Assembly: GCF_031458135.1 (NCBI RefSeq)
Contig: NZ_JAVDXW010000001.1
Span: 1,798,001-1,862,000, forward strand
Source: Haloactinomyces albus
Lineage (GTDB): Bacteria > Actinomycetota > Actinomycetes > Mycobacteriales > Pseudonocardiaceae
Direction of reading: 5' to 3'
Length of the DNA stretch: 64,000 nt
Shown: positions 8,063 to 17,900 of the stretch, piece by piece
Layout of the letters: every line of letters starts with the position of its first letter
Position numbering within the stretch: the first letter of the stretch is position 1
Notes under the pieces: model-generated
What the model was told of the DNA's origin: nothing
Databases searched by the model: none
The model's input: the letters and a program-made list of their open reading frames with translations, nothing else
Made by a program: the position numbers and the translations under genes

Positions 8063-8640
8063 TGGTTCTCCTCCTGTGCCTCCGGTGCGTTGCGCACCCA
8101 GATGCCGGTCTTGCCGCCTTCCTTGCGTTCCACCCGGACGCCGTCGAGGACGGCAGCGGGGTCCACGGCCTTGACCATGTCGTGCAGGGCGAGCCCGGCA
8201 CCGGTCACGGCCGTCAGCGCCTCCATCTCGACGCCGGTGCGGTCGGTGGTGCGCACCGTGGCGGTGATCCGCACTTCGGCATCACCGGTTTCGAGATCCA
8301 CCCGTACACCCGAGATCGCGATCGGATGGCACAACGGGACCAGATCCGGAGTGCGCTTGGCAGCCATGATGCCCGCGATCCGGGCAGTGGCCAGTGCGTC
8401 GCCCTTGGGCAGGTCGTCGCTGCGCAGCAGCTCCACGACCTCGGTGGTCGTGCGTACGACACCGGTGGCCACCGCCGTACGGGCGTCGACCCCCTTGTCG
8501 GAGACGTCGACCATGCGCGCGGCCCCGGCCTCATCGACGTGAGTGAGCGCCTGCTGCCTGCTCGTATCCTGCGGGGATCGGTCCTGCGGGGATCGATTCT
8601 GCGGGGATCGGTCCTGCGGGGATTGGTCCTGATGGGCCAT
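8059..8640 (-). CDS. moaC: Cyclic pyranopterin monophosphate synthase MoaC
   Basis: Second enzyme of molybdenum cofactor synthesis; rearranges the MoaA product to cyclic pyranopterin monophosphate. 193 residues. The MoaC fold starts at about residue 33 (LTHVDEAGAARMVDVSDK) and contains the expected MAAKRTPDLVPLCHP and GVEMEALTAV motifs, the latter with conserved glutamates; a conserved lysine follows in HDMVKAVD. The first 30 residues are a repeat of SPQDR units encoded by a 15-bp sequence repeated about four times, which is unusual for MoaC. The ATG at 8640 has a TAGGGT box 6 nt upstream and no ribosome binding site, so the mRNA is probably leaderless. mogA-moaE follows with an ATGA overlap. 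Confidence 0.96.
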   Translation of the reverse strand: MAHQDQSPQDRSPQNRSPQDRSPQDTSRQQALTHVDEAGAARMVDVSDKGVDARTAVATGVVRTTTEVVELLRSDDLPKGDALATARIAGIMAAKRTPDLVPLCHPIAISGVRVDLETGDAEVRITATVRTTDRTGVEMEALTAVTGAGLALHDMVKAVDPAAVLDGVRVERKEGGKTGIWVRNAPEAQEENQ

Positions 8641-8646
8641 GTACCG

Positions 8647-8652
8647 ACCCTA
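8647..8652 (-). promoter_or_regulatory. -10 box of moaC, leaderless
   Basis: TAGGGT on the minus strand, 6 nt before the moaC ATG. No ribosome binding site is present. The terminator palindrome of the upstream malic enzyme gene lies about 55 bp further upstream. Confidence 0.5.
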
Positions 8653-8707
8653 GAACAGTGCAGAAGAGCCACGTCCGCGGCACCCGTGTCACTCTCCGTG
8701 TCGCTGC

Positions 8708-8731
8708 GGGCAATTTCGCGAGAAATTGCCC
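8708..8731 (-). terminator. Palindrome downstream of malic enzyme (TTTC-GCGA-GAAA family)
   Basis: Arms GGGCAATTTC and GAAATTGCCC are perfectly complementary and enclose GCGA (TCGC on the other strand). As RNA from the plus strand this is a 10-bp stem with a GNRA-type loop. It lies 9 nt after the malic enzyme stop codon and before the moaC promoter, as expected for a terminator. It belongs to the palindrome family described in the findings. Confidence 0.7.
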
Positions 8732-8740
8732 GCCCTACCG

Positions 8741-10204
8741 TCAGAGTCCCCGGTTCTCACCCGCCGACTCCGGGGCGCCCCCACCTGCCGCGATACCGGA
8801 CTCGGTGGCGGGCACCTGCCCCTCCGTGGCCGCACGGCGCACCGCGTCCGCCACGGCGGGTGCCACGGTGGAATCGAACACGCTGGGCACGATGAACGAG
8901 GCATTGACCCGCTCGCTGCCATCGACGACATCGGCGATCGCATCCGAGGCGGCGAGCATCATGTCATCGGTGATTTTGTGTGCGTGGGCGTCCAGCAGGC
9001 CCCGGAAGAAGCCGGGGAACGCCAGCACATTGTTGATCTGGTTCGGATAGTCGCTGCGGCCGGTGGCCACCACCGTGGCGTGCTTCTGCGCTTCCAGCGG
9101 GTCGATCTCCGGATCCGGGTTGGCCAGAGCGAACACGACCGCTCCGGAGTTCATCGCGGCGACGTCGTCGGAACCGAGCAGGTTGGGGGCCGACACACCG
9201 ATGAACACATCGGCGCCTTCCACCGCGTCACCGAGGCTGCCGGTACGACCCTCCGCATTCGTACTCGCCGCGATCGAGCGCAGATTGGCGTCGGTATCGC
9301 CCCGCTCGCTGTGCACGATGCCGTCGATGTCGACGGCGATGATCTCGCGTGGCTGTTTGTGCTGCAGCAGGCGAATGATCGCCGAGCCCGCTGCGCCCAC
9401 TCCGCAGACCACGACACGGCAGTCGGTGATGTCCTTGTCCACCACACGCAACGCGTTGCGCAGAGCCCCGAGCACCACGATCGCCGTGCCGTGCTGGTCA
9501 TCGTGGAACACGGGGATATCGAGCCTGTCGCGGAGACGTGCCTCGATTTCGAAGCAGTTCGGCGCGGCGATGTCCTCCAGGTTGATACCGCCGTAGACGG
9601 GAGCGAGGAGTTCGACCGCGCGGATGATCTCATCCGTGTCCTGCGTATCCAGACACACCGGCCAGGCATTGACGCCTGCGAACTTCTTGAACAGCGCCGC
9701 CTTGCCTTCCATGACCGGCAGCGAGGCCGCAGGCCCGATGTTGCCGAGCCCCAGCACCGCGGAGCCGTCGGTGACCACGGCAATGCTGTTGCGCTTGATG
9801 GTCAGGCGCCGGGCGTCTTCGGGGTTTTCCGCGATCGCCGTGCACACCCGCGCCACACCGGGAGTGTAGGCACGGGAGAGATCGTCACGGTTGGCCAGCG
9901 CGACCTTGGAATTGACTTCGATCTTGCCACCGAGGTGCACCAGGAACGTCCGGTCCGAAACTTTGCGGACTTCGACGCCGGGAAGCGCACGCAGGACCTC
10001 GGTGATGTCCTCGGCATGATCGGACGACAGGGAATTGCAGGTGATGTCGACCACGATGCGATCGGCGTGGGACTCGACGATGTCGAACGCCGTGATCACA
10101 CCCCCGGTACGGCCGACAGCACTGGTCAGGTCACCGGCTGCGCTGGCAGACGGAGGGGCTTCCACACGGACGGTGATCGAATAGCCCGGACCCGGAACCG
10201 GCAT
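8741..10204 (-). CDS. NAD(P)-dependent malic enzyme with N-terminal ACT domain
   Basis: Oxidative decarboxylation of malate to pyruvate, linking the TCA cycle to gluconeogenesis and NAD(P)H supply. 487 residues. Residues about 5-85 look like an ACT regulatory domain (YSITVRVE to [12 protein letters not shown]). The malic enzyme core follows: [12 protein letters not shown] near 115, the metal/substrate region NLEDIAAP with conserved [11 protein letters not shown], and a Rossmann motif [20 protein letters not shown]- and [15 protein letters not shown] motifs near the C-terminus are typical of bacterial short malic enzymes. The ATG at 10204 is preceded by AGGGGG; a longer reading frame to 10369 has no better start. 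The ACT domain suggests control by a small ligand, not identifiable from sequence. Confidence 0.93.
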   Translation of the reverse strand: MPVPGPGYSITVRVEAPPSASAAGDLTSAVGRTGGVITAFDIVESHADRIVVDITCNSLSSDHAEDITEVLRALPGVEVRKVSDRTFLVHLGGKIEVNSKVALANRDDLSRAYTPGVARVCTAIAENPEDARRLTIKRNSIAVVTDGSAVLGLGNIGPAASLPVMEGKAALFKKFAGVNAWPVCLDTQDTDEIIRAVELLAPVYGGINLEDIAAPNCFEIEARLRDRLDIPVFHDDQHGTAIVVLGALRNALRVVDKDITDCRVVVCGVGAAGSAIIRLLQHKQPREIIAVDIDGIVHSERGDTDANLRSIAASTNAEGRTGSLGDAVEGADVFIGVSAPNLLGSDDVAAMNSGAVVFALANPDPEIDPLEAQKHATVVATGRSDYPNQINNVLAFPGFFRGLLDAHAHKITDDMMLAASDAIADVVDGSERVNASFIVPSVFDSTVAPAVADAVRRAATEGQVPATESGIAAGGGAPESAGENRGL

Positions 10205-10473
10205 GCTGCCCCCTGTCACTGGAAAAAAAGCGGATAATTCACTCCCGCACATGATTCCAGAAACATCACTCGAATGGACCTTGCTGTGTCGGCAATCGCT
10301 ACGATAGAGAGCTATATCACGTGCCCACGTAGCCTTGTGCCGGGCAAGTGCCCCACCGGGTACGGACACCGAAACGCCGGAGCGACTCGCTGCGGCAGGG
10401 TGGTCACCCGAGCGGAAAACCCGAAACGGAGCCGCCCGAGCATGCGCGAGCGGTACCGCCCGCGGTCACTCGG

Positions 10474-10668
10474 TCACTTGTTGACCCTGGTCTCGGGGTG
10501 CACATAGGGAACACTGTCTTCGGCCAGTGGGAAGGTGATGTCTCCGAACGGCGACATGGCCCCCTGTCGGTCGGTGACCAGCTCGCTGACCGGAGCATCG
10601 TCGGCCTCCCCCACCTGCGGCCACGCCGGATCGATGCGCTCGCTGTCCTTCTTCTTCCCGCTCGCCAC
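10474..10668 (-). CDS. Small hydrophilic protein of unknown function
   Basis: 64 residues, lysine-rich at the start ([18 protein letters not shown]) and acidic later, with no signal peptide or membrane segment. A real gene is supported by AGGAGG five nt before the GTG at 10668. It is divergent from the helicase-associated gene. From memory, a small conserved gene (Rv0863) occupies the same divergent position in Mycobacterium tuberculosis, between the helicase-associated gene Rv0862c and moaC2, which supports conservation. I know no function. Confidence 0.7.
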   Translation of the reverse strand: MASGKKKDSERIDPAWPQVGEADDAPVSELVTDRQGAMSPFGDITFPLAEDSVPYVHPETRVNK

Positions 10669-10781
10669 GTCGTCCTCCTGGTCCGAGTACTGTTCGGGTC
10701 CAGTTTGCCCGATCGTCCCCGGAGTCCCACAACGGGCACCGGGTGGCCGCCCGCTGCTCTCCCGGTGACTGCACCAACCGG

Positions 10782-10787
10782 TATCTT
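10782..10787 (+). promoter_or_regulatory. -10 box of the helicase-associated gene, leaderless
   Basis: TATCTT is followed by GATAGGG (7 nt) and the ATG at 10795. The spacing puts the transcription start on the start codon. Confidence 0.5.
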
Positions 10788-10794
10788 GATAGGG

Positions 10795-13095
10795 ATGCCC
10801 GGTAGCTCACGAGCGGATTCCTCCTCACCAGCGGACTGGCCCTCCCTCGTCGACTGGCTCCGCGCCCGCAGCGATGACGAACTGCTGGCACTGTTGCGTG
10901 CCAGACCCGACCTGGCCACTCCCGCACCCGCCGACATATCGGTGTTGGCCACCCGTGCGGGTGTCCGCTCCTCGGTGGCTCGAACCTACGAGGAACTCGA
11001 CTCGTTCACGTTGTCCGTGCTGGAGGCGCTGGTCCTGCTCGACGCCGACGAGTCACCGGTTTCGAGCACCGCACTCGCGGAATTCCTCGGCAGTGATATC
11101 ACCCGAGCCCGCGTGCGCCGCTCGCTGGCCGTCCTGCGTGAGCGCGCGCTCGTGTGGGGCGAGGAAGCGCAACTGTCGCTGATACCCGCCGTGCGGGAGA
11201 CGATCTCGACTTTTCCCGGCGGTCTCGGCGGCGCCGCACCGGAGCTCACCGAAGCACGGGCACGGGACATGCTGGACACCCTCGACGAGGAAGAACGACG
11301 CCTGGTCGACGCACTCGCCGTGGGACCACCCGTGGGACGGACGAAAGACGCGAACACCCGCGCCTCGCTCGAACAAGCACAAACGCCGATTCAGCGCCTT
11401 CTCGCCAGGAACCTGCTGCTGCGCCGGGACAGCGCCACGGTGGAACTCCCCCGGCAACTGGCGCTGGCCGTGCGCGGCGACCGGCCGATGGGCTCCGTCG
11501 AGCCCGAGGAACCACTGCTCGATGCCCGCTCCCACGGCCAACCCACTCTCGATTCCACCGCGGCCGGCGAGGTACTGGAGCTGTCCCGGCATGCCGAACT
11601 GCTGATCGAATCCTGGGGTGAGCAGCCACCGGATGTCCTGCGTTCGGGTGGCGTGGGGATCCGGGAGCTGCGCCGGACCGGCAAGGCGCTGGAGATCGAC
11701 GAGAACCGGACCGCCCTGATCGTGGAACTCGCCGCCGCAGCGGGTTTGATCGCCGACAGTGCGGACGAGTCCGCGGAATGGGTACCCACCGTCCACGCCG
11801 ACACGTGGCTGGCCTCCGCGCCCGAACAGCGCTGGCTTCCGCTCGCCCGGACCTGGATGGACATGCCCCGGCTTCCCGGCCTCATCGGCACCCGCGACGA
11901 GAAGGACCGGCCACTCGGACCCCTCTCCGAGGAGCTGCGGCACCCCTCGGCACCGCGGGAGCGGCGTCGCATTCTGAGCCTGCTCGACGAGCTGCCCTCC
12001 GGGCACGGAGTGCGTACGCCGGAGGACGCCGTCGCCGTTCTGGCGTGGCGGGCACCGAGGCGCGGAGGCCGACTCCGCGACGACCTCGTGCGCTGGACCC
12101 TTTCCGAGGCGACCGCGTTGGGCATCATCGCACTCGGCGGTTTGACCACTGCCGGGCGCGCACTCCTCGAAGGCGATGCGAACGAGGCTGCGAGGCTGCT
12201 GGGGACTGCTCTGCCGGAACCGCTCGACCATGTGATGGTGCAGGCCGACCTGACCGTGGTCGCGGCCGGACGACTGGAGCCGGACTTGGCCTCCGAGATG
12301 AACCTCGTCGCCGACGTCGAATCCGCGGGCAGCGCGACCGTGTACCGGATCAGCGAGGCCAGCGTCCGCCGCGCGCTGGACGCCGGACGCAGCGCGGACG
12401 ACCTGCACGCCCTGTTCCGAAATCGCTCGCGCACTCCCGTTCCGCAGTCCCTGACCTACCTTGTCGACGACGTCGCCCGCAGACACGGAAGGCTCCGCGC
12501 CGGTACCGCCTCGTCCTTCCTGCGCTGCGACGACCCCGTCCTGCTCGCCGAAGTGCTCGCCAACCCCGCAGTATCCGGACTGGAGCTGCGCAGGATCGCA
12601 CCGACCATCCTGATCAGTCCGCTGCCGCTGGGCGAAGTGGTCGGCGGACTACAGACGGCCGGGTTCGCTCCCGTAGCGGAAGGGCCGGACGGCCGGGTGC
12701 TGGACCTGCGACCCGGTGCACGGCGCGTGAGCGGGCGAGGCCGGGCGGCACAGCCCCCGGCTCCCGCATCGACACCCGACGAGGAGCAACTCGCGGAACG
12801 GGTACGCACGATGCGCGCGGGCGACCACGCCGCGGCGGCACGGCGCGGCGACACCGTGGTTCCCGAGCGCGGGCGCCCCAGCGCCACGGCGACGCTGGCG
12901 CTGCTCCAGGACGCGGCACGGCAGCGCCGGAGCGTCTGGCTCGGCTTCGTCGACGCCCACGGTGGGGCGACCCAGCGCGTCGTGGAGCCGGTCAGCGTCG
13001 GCGGCGGCGTGCTGCAGGGCTTCGACCAGGGACTCGGTGAAGTGGGCAGCTTCCCGCTGCACCGCATTACCTCGGTCGCCGTCGTCGAGGAGTGA
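10795..13095 (+). CDS. Helicase-associated (Helicase_C_3 / XPB-partner) protein with WYL-like tail
   Basis: 766 residues, cytoplasmic. The build matches the actinobacterial family that carries a helicase XPB/Ssl2 N-terminal-like domain (Helicase_C_3) without any ATPase motif: an N-terminal winged-helix part ([20 protein letters not shown] and TALAEFL) and a central region around residues 480-640 with [11 protein letters not shown] and [14 protein letters not shown]. The C-terminal 90 residues ([14 protein letters not shown] to [13 protein letters not shown]) resemble a WYL-type ligand fold. In mycobacteria its homologue lies next to the XPB helicase gene; here that gene is 10.5 kb away at 23640. 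A role with XPB in DNA repair is inference. The ATG at 10795 fits a leaderless start. Confidence 0.85.
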   Translation: MPGSSRADSSSPADWPSLVDWLRARSDDELLALLRARPDLATPAPADISVLATRAGVRSSVARTYEELDSFTLSVLEALVLLDADESPVSSTALAEFLGSDITRARVRRSLAVLRERALVWGEEAQLSLIPAVRETISTFPGGLGGAAPELTEARARDMLDTLDEEERRLVDALAVGPPVGRTKDANTRASLEQAQTPIQRLLARNLLLRRDSATVELPRQLALAVRGDRPMGSVEPEEPLLDARSHGQPTLDSTAAGEVLELSRHAELLIESWGEQPPDVLRSGGVGIRELRRTGKALEIDENRTALIVELAAAAGLIADSADESAEWVPTVHADTWLASAPEQRWLPLARTWMDMPRLPGLIGTRDEKDRPLGPLSEELRHPSAPRERRRILSLLDELPSGHGVRTPEDAVAVLAWRAPRRGGRLRDDLVRWTLSEATALGIIALGGLTTAGRALLEGDANEAARLLGTALPEPLDHVMVQADLTVVAAGRLEPDLASEMNLVADVESAGSATVYRISEASVRRALDAGRSADDLHALFRNRSRTPVPQSLTYLVDDVARRHGRLRAGTASSFLRCDDPVLLAEVLANPAVSGLELRRIAPTILISPLPLGEVVGGLQTAGFAPVAEGPDGRVLDLRPGARRVSGRGRAAQPPAPASTPDEEQLAERVRTMRAGDHAAAARRGDTVVPERGRPSATATLALLQDAARQRRSVWLGFVDAHGGATQRVVEPVSVGGGVLQGFDQGLGEVGSFPLHRITSVAVVEE

Positions 13096-13103
13096 CCCCG
13101 CTG

Positions 13104-13137
13104 ATTTTTGCAGTTTCGCGCGAAACTGCATTTTTAT
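13104..13137. terminator. Bidirectional terminator palindrome (GCAGTTTC-GCGC-GAAACTGC)
   Basis: The 20-bp core at 13110-13129 is a perfect palindrome with arms GCAGTTTC and GAAACTGC. T5 precedes it and T5 follows it on the plus strand. It sits between convergent genes (helicase-associated, stop 13095; cvnD, stop 13156), as expected of a bidirectional intrinsic terminator. The same 20-bp core recurs at 27110 and 61016. Confidence 0.8.
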
Positions 13138-13155
13138 CGTCCCGCCAGGGGGCGG

Positions 13156-13764
13156 TCACCCGGAAGCCGTGGCCATGCGTTGCCGCATGGCATGCTGCAC
13201 CAGCGTGATCAGGGTTTCCTTGGTCGACTCCTTCTCCCGGGCGTCGCAGCACAGGATGGGTACCGACTCGTCGATGGTCAGCGCCTCCCGCACGTCTTCC
13301 ACGCGGTGATGCAGGACGCCGTCGAATGTGTTCACCGCCACGACGTACGGCAATTGCCGGTCATCGAAGAAGTCGATCGAGGCGAACGCGTCCGCGAGCC
13401 TGCGGGTGTCGACGAGCACGACCGCGCCGATCGCACCACGCACCAGGTCGTCCCACATGAACCAGAAACGATGCTGGCCCGGTGTGCCGAACAGGTACAA
13501 GATGAGGTCGGAATCCAGCGAGACGCGGCCGAAGTCCATCGCCACGGTCGTCGTCGACTTGGCCGGGGTCGCGGAGAGGTCGTCGACCTCCACACTCGCC
13601 TCGGTCATGACCGCTTCGGTCGTCAACGGCAGGATCTCGGACACCGACCCGACAAAGGTCGTCTTACCGACACCGAAACCACCGGCGACCACGATCTTCG
13701 TCGAGGTCTTGTCGCCGCCTTGGTTTCCGGCCATCCCGGGGGGATCAGAGTCTGCGAAGCCCAC
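13156..13764 (-). CDS. cvnD: Conservon GTP-binding protein CvnD
   Basis: Ras/Arf-like GTPase of a conservon, the membrane signalling module of actinomycetes. 202 residues. P-loop GGFGVGKT (28-35), switch motif GTPGQ (FGTPGQHRFWFMW), and a later VAVNTFDG in the place of NKxD. It should bind GTP and act with CvnA, CvnB and CvnC at the membrane. I chose GTG at 13764, which overlaps the end of cvnC by 20 nt, because family members begin with a similar MDFASS-like segment; ATG at 13734 is the alternative. It is the last gene of cvnABCD. No cytochrome P450 (CvnE) follows. Confidence 0.92.
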   Translation of the reverse strand: MGFADSDPPGMAGNQGGDKTSTKIVVAGGFGVGKTTFVGSVSEILPLTTEAVMTEASVEVDDLSATPAKSTTTVAMDFGRVSLDSDLILYLFGTPGQHRFWFMWDDLVRGAIGAVVLVDTRRLADAFASIDFFDDRQLPYVVAVNTFDGVLHHRVEDVREALTIDESVPILCCDAREKESTKETLITLVQHAMRQRMATASG

Positions 13765-14476
13765 TGAGCACCCTTTCCAAGAACTCCATGGACGGCCGGT
13801 CGCCCACGACCATTCCACTCTCGTGAATTTGAACCAGGCCGAGACCGGCCATGTCACCGATCAACACCCGCACCACACCGAGTGGCAGGCGCAGATGGGC
13901 CGAGATCTCGGCTACCGAGCGAGTATCCGTGCACAACCCACAAATGGAGCGGTGCTCGGGCGTGGCCTGCGCGGTCTGCGTACGGCCTCGCTCACTGGTC
14001 GACACCAGCGTTTCGATAGCCAGATCGTATTCCGTGCGGGTACGTCCCCGTGTTCGGGCGTACGGCCGCATCAGGGATCCGACGTCGTCCGACCCGTCAT
14101 CGTCCGATGCCGCCTGGCCGGGTATGGACGGCATCGATCCGGAGATGGACGGCATCGACTGCGAGATCGGAGACATCGGCTTGGAGATCGACGGCATCGA
14201 CACGGCCCCCGAGTCCGGATACTGCTCCGAACCGGACCGGTCACCGGCATCCGCCCGCTCCGAGCCGTAGCCGGAGCCGAACAGGTCGGCACCCGGACCA
14301 CCGAACAGGCCACGCTCGTAATCGCCCGTCCGCTCGGTCTGCCCACGAGAGTCGGAACCCGGCTCCTCCTCGCGTGGACCATCGAGGAAGTCGTCCTGCC
14401 AGGAATCCGAGCCCATCCGATTGCTGTACAACCGGAAGAGATCACCATCCCAGTTGGGATCGGCGCCCTCGCTCAT
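13745..14476 (-). CDS. cvnC: Conservon DUF742 protein CvnC
   Basis: 243 residues. The last 115 (SLMRPYARTRGRTRTEYDLAIE to FLERVLSGLRRL) are the DUF742 domain, which has a winged-helix look. Family length is usually about 120, so half of this protein is extra: an acidic, glycine-rich N-terminus with a repeat of MPSIS-type units (roughly residues 93-117, five copies with variations). The extension is likely disordered. In conservons, CvnC interacts with the other Cvn proteins; the molecular role is unknown. ATG at 14476, with GGGGAG upstream. Confidence 0.9.
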   Translation of the reverse strand: MSEGADPNWDGDLFRLYSNRMGSDSWQDDFLDGPREEEPGSDSRGQTERTGDYERGLFGGPGADLFGSGYGSERADAGDRSGSEQYPDSGAVSMPSISKPMSPISQSMPSISGSMPSIPGQAASDDDGSDDVGSLMRPYARTRGRTRTEYDLAIETLVSTSERGRTQTAQATPEHRSICGLCTDTRSVAEISAHLRLPLGVVRVLIGDMAGLGLVQIHESGMVVGDRPSMEFLERVLSGLRRL

Positions 14477-14504
14477 GGTGAGCTCCCCTCAGCAACGGCG
14501 GCAC

Positions 14505-14933
14505 TCATCGCCCCATCCCCTGCAACTGTGCGCGCAATTCGGGGGTGAGCTGGCGGCCGACCCGCTCCACAAGCAGGGTCATCTCGTAGGCGACCAGTCC
14601 GATGTCGGCGTTGGGCGCGGCCAGCACCGCGAGGCAGGAGCCATCGCTGATCGACATCAGGAACAAGTAGCCCTGCTCCATCTCGACGACAGTCTGGGTG
14701 ACGTCACCGGCCTCGAAGCATCGCGCCGCACCCTGAGTCAAACTGACCAGGCCGGACGCGACCGCGGAAAGCTGCTCGGCACGGTCGCGGGGCAGACCCT
14801 GCGAGCCTGCGAGCAACAGACCGTCCGCGGAGACCACGACCGCGTGCGCAACGCCGGGAACCCGGCGTACGAAGTCGGTAATCAGCCAACTGAAGCTGTT
14901 GCTGCTCATGGGTTGCTGGACGGACCCGGTCAC
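14505..14933 (-). CDS. cvnB: Conservon roadblock/LC7 protein CvnB
   Basis: 142 residues. A roadblock/LC7 domain covers nearly the whole protein: FSWLITDFVRRVPGVAHAVV, SADGLLLAGSQGLPRD, and the C-terminal helix LVAYEMTLLVERVG. Roadblock proteins regulate small GTPases, here presumably CvnD. The GTG at 14933 overlaps the cvnA stop as GTGA; a second start, ATG 14909, would remove eight residues. cvnC follows after 28 nt. Confidence 0.92.
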   Translation of the reverse strand: MTGSVQQPMSSNSFSWLITDFVRRVPGVAHAVVVSADGLLLAGSQGLPRDRAEQLSAVASGLVSLTQGAARCFEAGDVTQTVVEMEQGYLFLMSISDGSCLAVLAAPNADIGLVAYEMTLLVERVGRQLTPELRAQLQGMGR

Positions 14934-17900
14934 TCCTGCTCCTCGTGACGACTCGGGATCGAGTGGGACTGTTCGGTCGAGGCCGATTCTTCCGTCTTGG
15001 CGTGCCTACCACGCTGGACACCTTGCTGGAAGTTCGACATCCTGCCACGCACAGCATCCGCCGAGCGGGCCGAGGTGGGTCTGCTGGGGGGCGGAGACTG
15101 CGGCTGCGGCGCAGCCGACCCCGGAACCAGATTGGACTGGGGCTTGCGCTTGGGCAGACCCGCGGAGGTCGTTTCCTGTTCCTGCTCGTCCTGTTCCAGA
15201 AGCGCCTCGGCGGCCTGCCACCCCGCGTCGCCGGCTCCCCAACCGGGTTCGGCTGCCTGCCGCGCCTGGGCAACCCGGTCTCGCTGTTCGCGGGTCGCCG
15301 CCCGCCGCCCGACGCGGGGGCCCTCGGGCACATTCGACGGGAGAGCCGAACCGTTCGGCGCCGATTCCTCGGCCGGGTCGGGTAGAACCGACGAACCGTT
15401 CCGACCGGAGTGCCCGTTCCGAGCGGCAAACGGATCCCAGGATGGTGTCTCCTCGGCAGGTGACCATCCCGTGCCGTTGCGGGCGGCGAACTCGTCGGGT
15501 TCCACTTCGAAGCCGGCAGGACCACCGAACATGTTCATGGCGGTGTCCTGGTCGAGCACCGCGTCCCGGGACGGCGGGGATTGCGACACCGGGGAACCAT
15601 TGTTCGGCCGCTCCGCAGGCGCGCTCGGCGCGGACGAATCGAAGTTGCCTGCTTCCTCCCGGGACGATCCGCGTGTCATGGGACGGGCATTGTCGTCCTC
15701 GTCCGACTCGCGGAACCACTGCGAGAGCACGGCTTCATAAATGGGTAGACGCTCGGTCGGCGCATCGTCCATGTCGCGGGCAACCCCCTTCGACCAGGTG
15801 TTGTCCGCCGGATCCTGGGCCTGAACGCCGTTGTCCACCGGTGCCGGAGCACCCGCCACGTCCCGTGCCCGCTCCTCTTCGGCGGGAATCCGCGCGAATT
15901 GAGTCGTCTTCTCGGCCTCGAAGGGGCTGTGGAACAAGTTCCCGGGATCGTCGACTCCCGGTGGGACCCCGCATTGCCCGTCAAGTGCGTCGGGGACCTC
16001 CTCGTCCATGACGGCATCCTCGCTCGGCCATTCGGCCTCGACGGGCTCGTCCCGGGTGAACTCGTCATCACCCCCGGACTTCACCACGTCGGAAGTCGCG
16101 TCCCAGTGCGGCACATCGGCTACCCCGTAAGAACTGCCCGAGGAAACATGCACGGAGTACTGATTGGCCGGTTCGCCGATCTCCTCGAGTTCCGGCCACG
16201 AATCCTGGGGCCACGAATCCTGGGGCCACGAATCCTCCACCGGCTCCTCGGCCGATGTCCGCGCATCGCCACCCACCGGCATGGCCATCTCGGTGGGCGG
16301 CTCGACCGGTGCACGCTCGATCCCGTCCCGGCCGAAGGCAGCGGCGAGTCCCCCGTGCGCACCGGTGTCGGAGAGCGGATCACGTTGTTCACCGCTCGGC
16401 GCATGCTGGATGTCCGGCATCGGCATCGGACCGTCCGGGGTGAGCTGGACCACGATCTGCCCGGAGAGGCGGACCGTCGCGGTGATGCCGCCTTCGAGAT
16501 CCTCGTTGTTCTGCAGCTCAACACCGATATCGTGCCGCCGCGACAGCTGACCGACCACGTAGAGACCCATGCGGCGCGAGACCGCGACATCCACATCCGG
16601 TGGCCGGGTCAACCGGTCGTTGATATCGGACAGTTCTTCGCTGTCGATACCCACACCACGGTCGCGGATCTCCAGGACGAGCTCCTGCTTGCGGTAAACG
16701 GTCCGGACGGTGACCTCGGTGTCCGGGTTGGAGAACACGGTGGCGTTCTCCAGCAGCTCGGCGATCAGATGCACGACGTCGTTGACGATGCGCCCTTGGA
16801 TCGCCAGTTCGGGAGCGTCGGCGATGGCGATCCGTGCGTACTGCTCCACCTCGGAGACCGCGGCACCGACGACCTCGGTCAGCGGAACCGGCCGCATCGT
16901 CCGCCGGGTCAGGTCGGTGCCCCCCAGAATCAGCAGATTCTCGTTGTTGCGCCGCATCCGAGTGGCGAGATGGTCCAGCTCGAACAGACTGCTGAGCTGA
17001 TCCGGATCCTGTTCGTCCTGTTCCAGGCGTTCGATGAGCGAGAGTTGACGCTGTACCAGCGTCTGACTGCGCCGCGCCAGGTTGACGAAGAGGTCATTGA
17101 CGTTGTTGCGCAGCAATGCCTGTTCGGAGGCCAGGCGCAGGGCCTGTGAATGCACGGCATCGAAGGATCGGGCCACCCGGCCGATCTCCTCCTCCGTGTG
17201 CACCGGGATCGGCTCGATCCGGCCACGGACGGAAGTGTCCGGATCGGACTCGTCGAGGATCGAATCCACTGCCTCGGGCAGACGGTTGTCGGCCACGTCC
17301 AGGGCCGAACGACGCAGTGTTCGCAGCGGCAACAGCAGCGAACGACCCACCATCAAAGCGATCGCGAACGCCAGCACCAGCGCACCGAGGACCAGCCCTG
17401 CCGCGAGGTACATCCGGGTACGTGCCTCGCCGGCGAGTGCGTCCACTCTGTCCTGCAACTGCCCGTGCAACTGCCGACTCATCCGGTGGGTCAGGTTGAC
17501 GGTCTCGGTGGAGGTCTGCAGCCACTCCTGAGTCGACAGCCCGGCGAGCGCCTCATCGGACTGGGTCACCGGGCTTCCGGGCCGAGTTCCGGACTGGGCC
17601 GCCGTGCTGTCGGACCGGGCCCGCACGAGCGCCGTTTCCTCGATGGTGCTTGCCCTGTCCACGGCCAAGCCGGACACGATGTCGTTGTAGGACTGCAGCT
17701 GTGCGGGAGTGGCCCATTTTCGGAAGTCGTGCAGAGCAGCCTGCAGTGCCGCGTCGGCAGCGAGGAATTCCCGCTGCTCGCCCGCATCGAAACCATCGCC
17801 GTGCAGCACCGCGGCCAGCAACGCCCGCTTGGTGGATTCCTGCTCCTCGACATGGGACATCGCGCTGGCTGCCAGGACGAGACGGACGACCTCGGGATTG

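Noticed and set aside
10205..10473. Possible tRNA or riboswitch before malic enzyme
   Set aside because: Several GC-rich stems are present, but no T-loop GTTCRA, no anticodon arm and no known aptamer blocks could be found.
13110..13129. Palindrome as a parS (ParB) site
   Set aside because: Resembles parS but differs at two symmetric positions, and copies stand after stop codons with T-runs, which fits terminators. Kept only as a side hypothesis.
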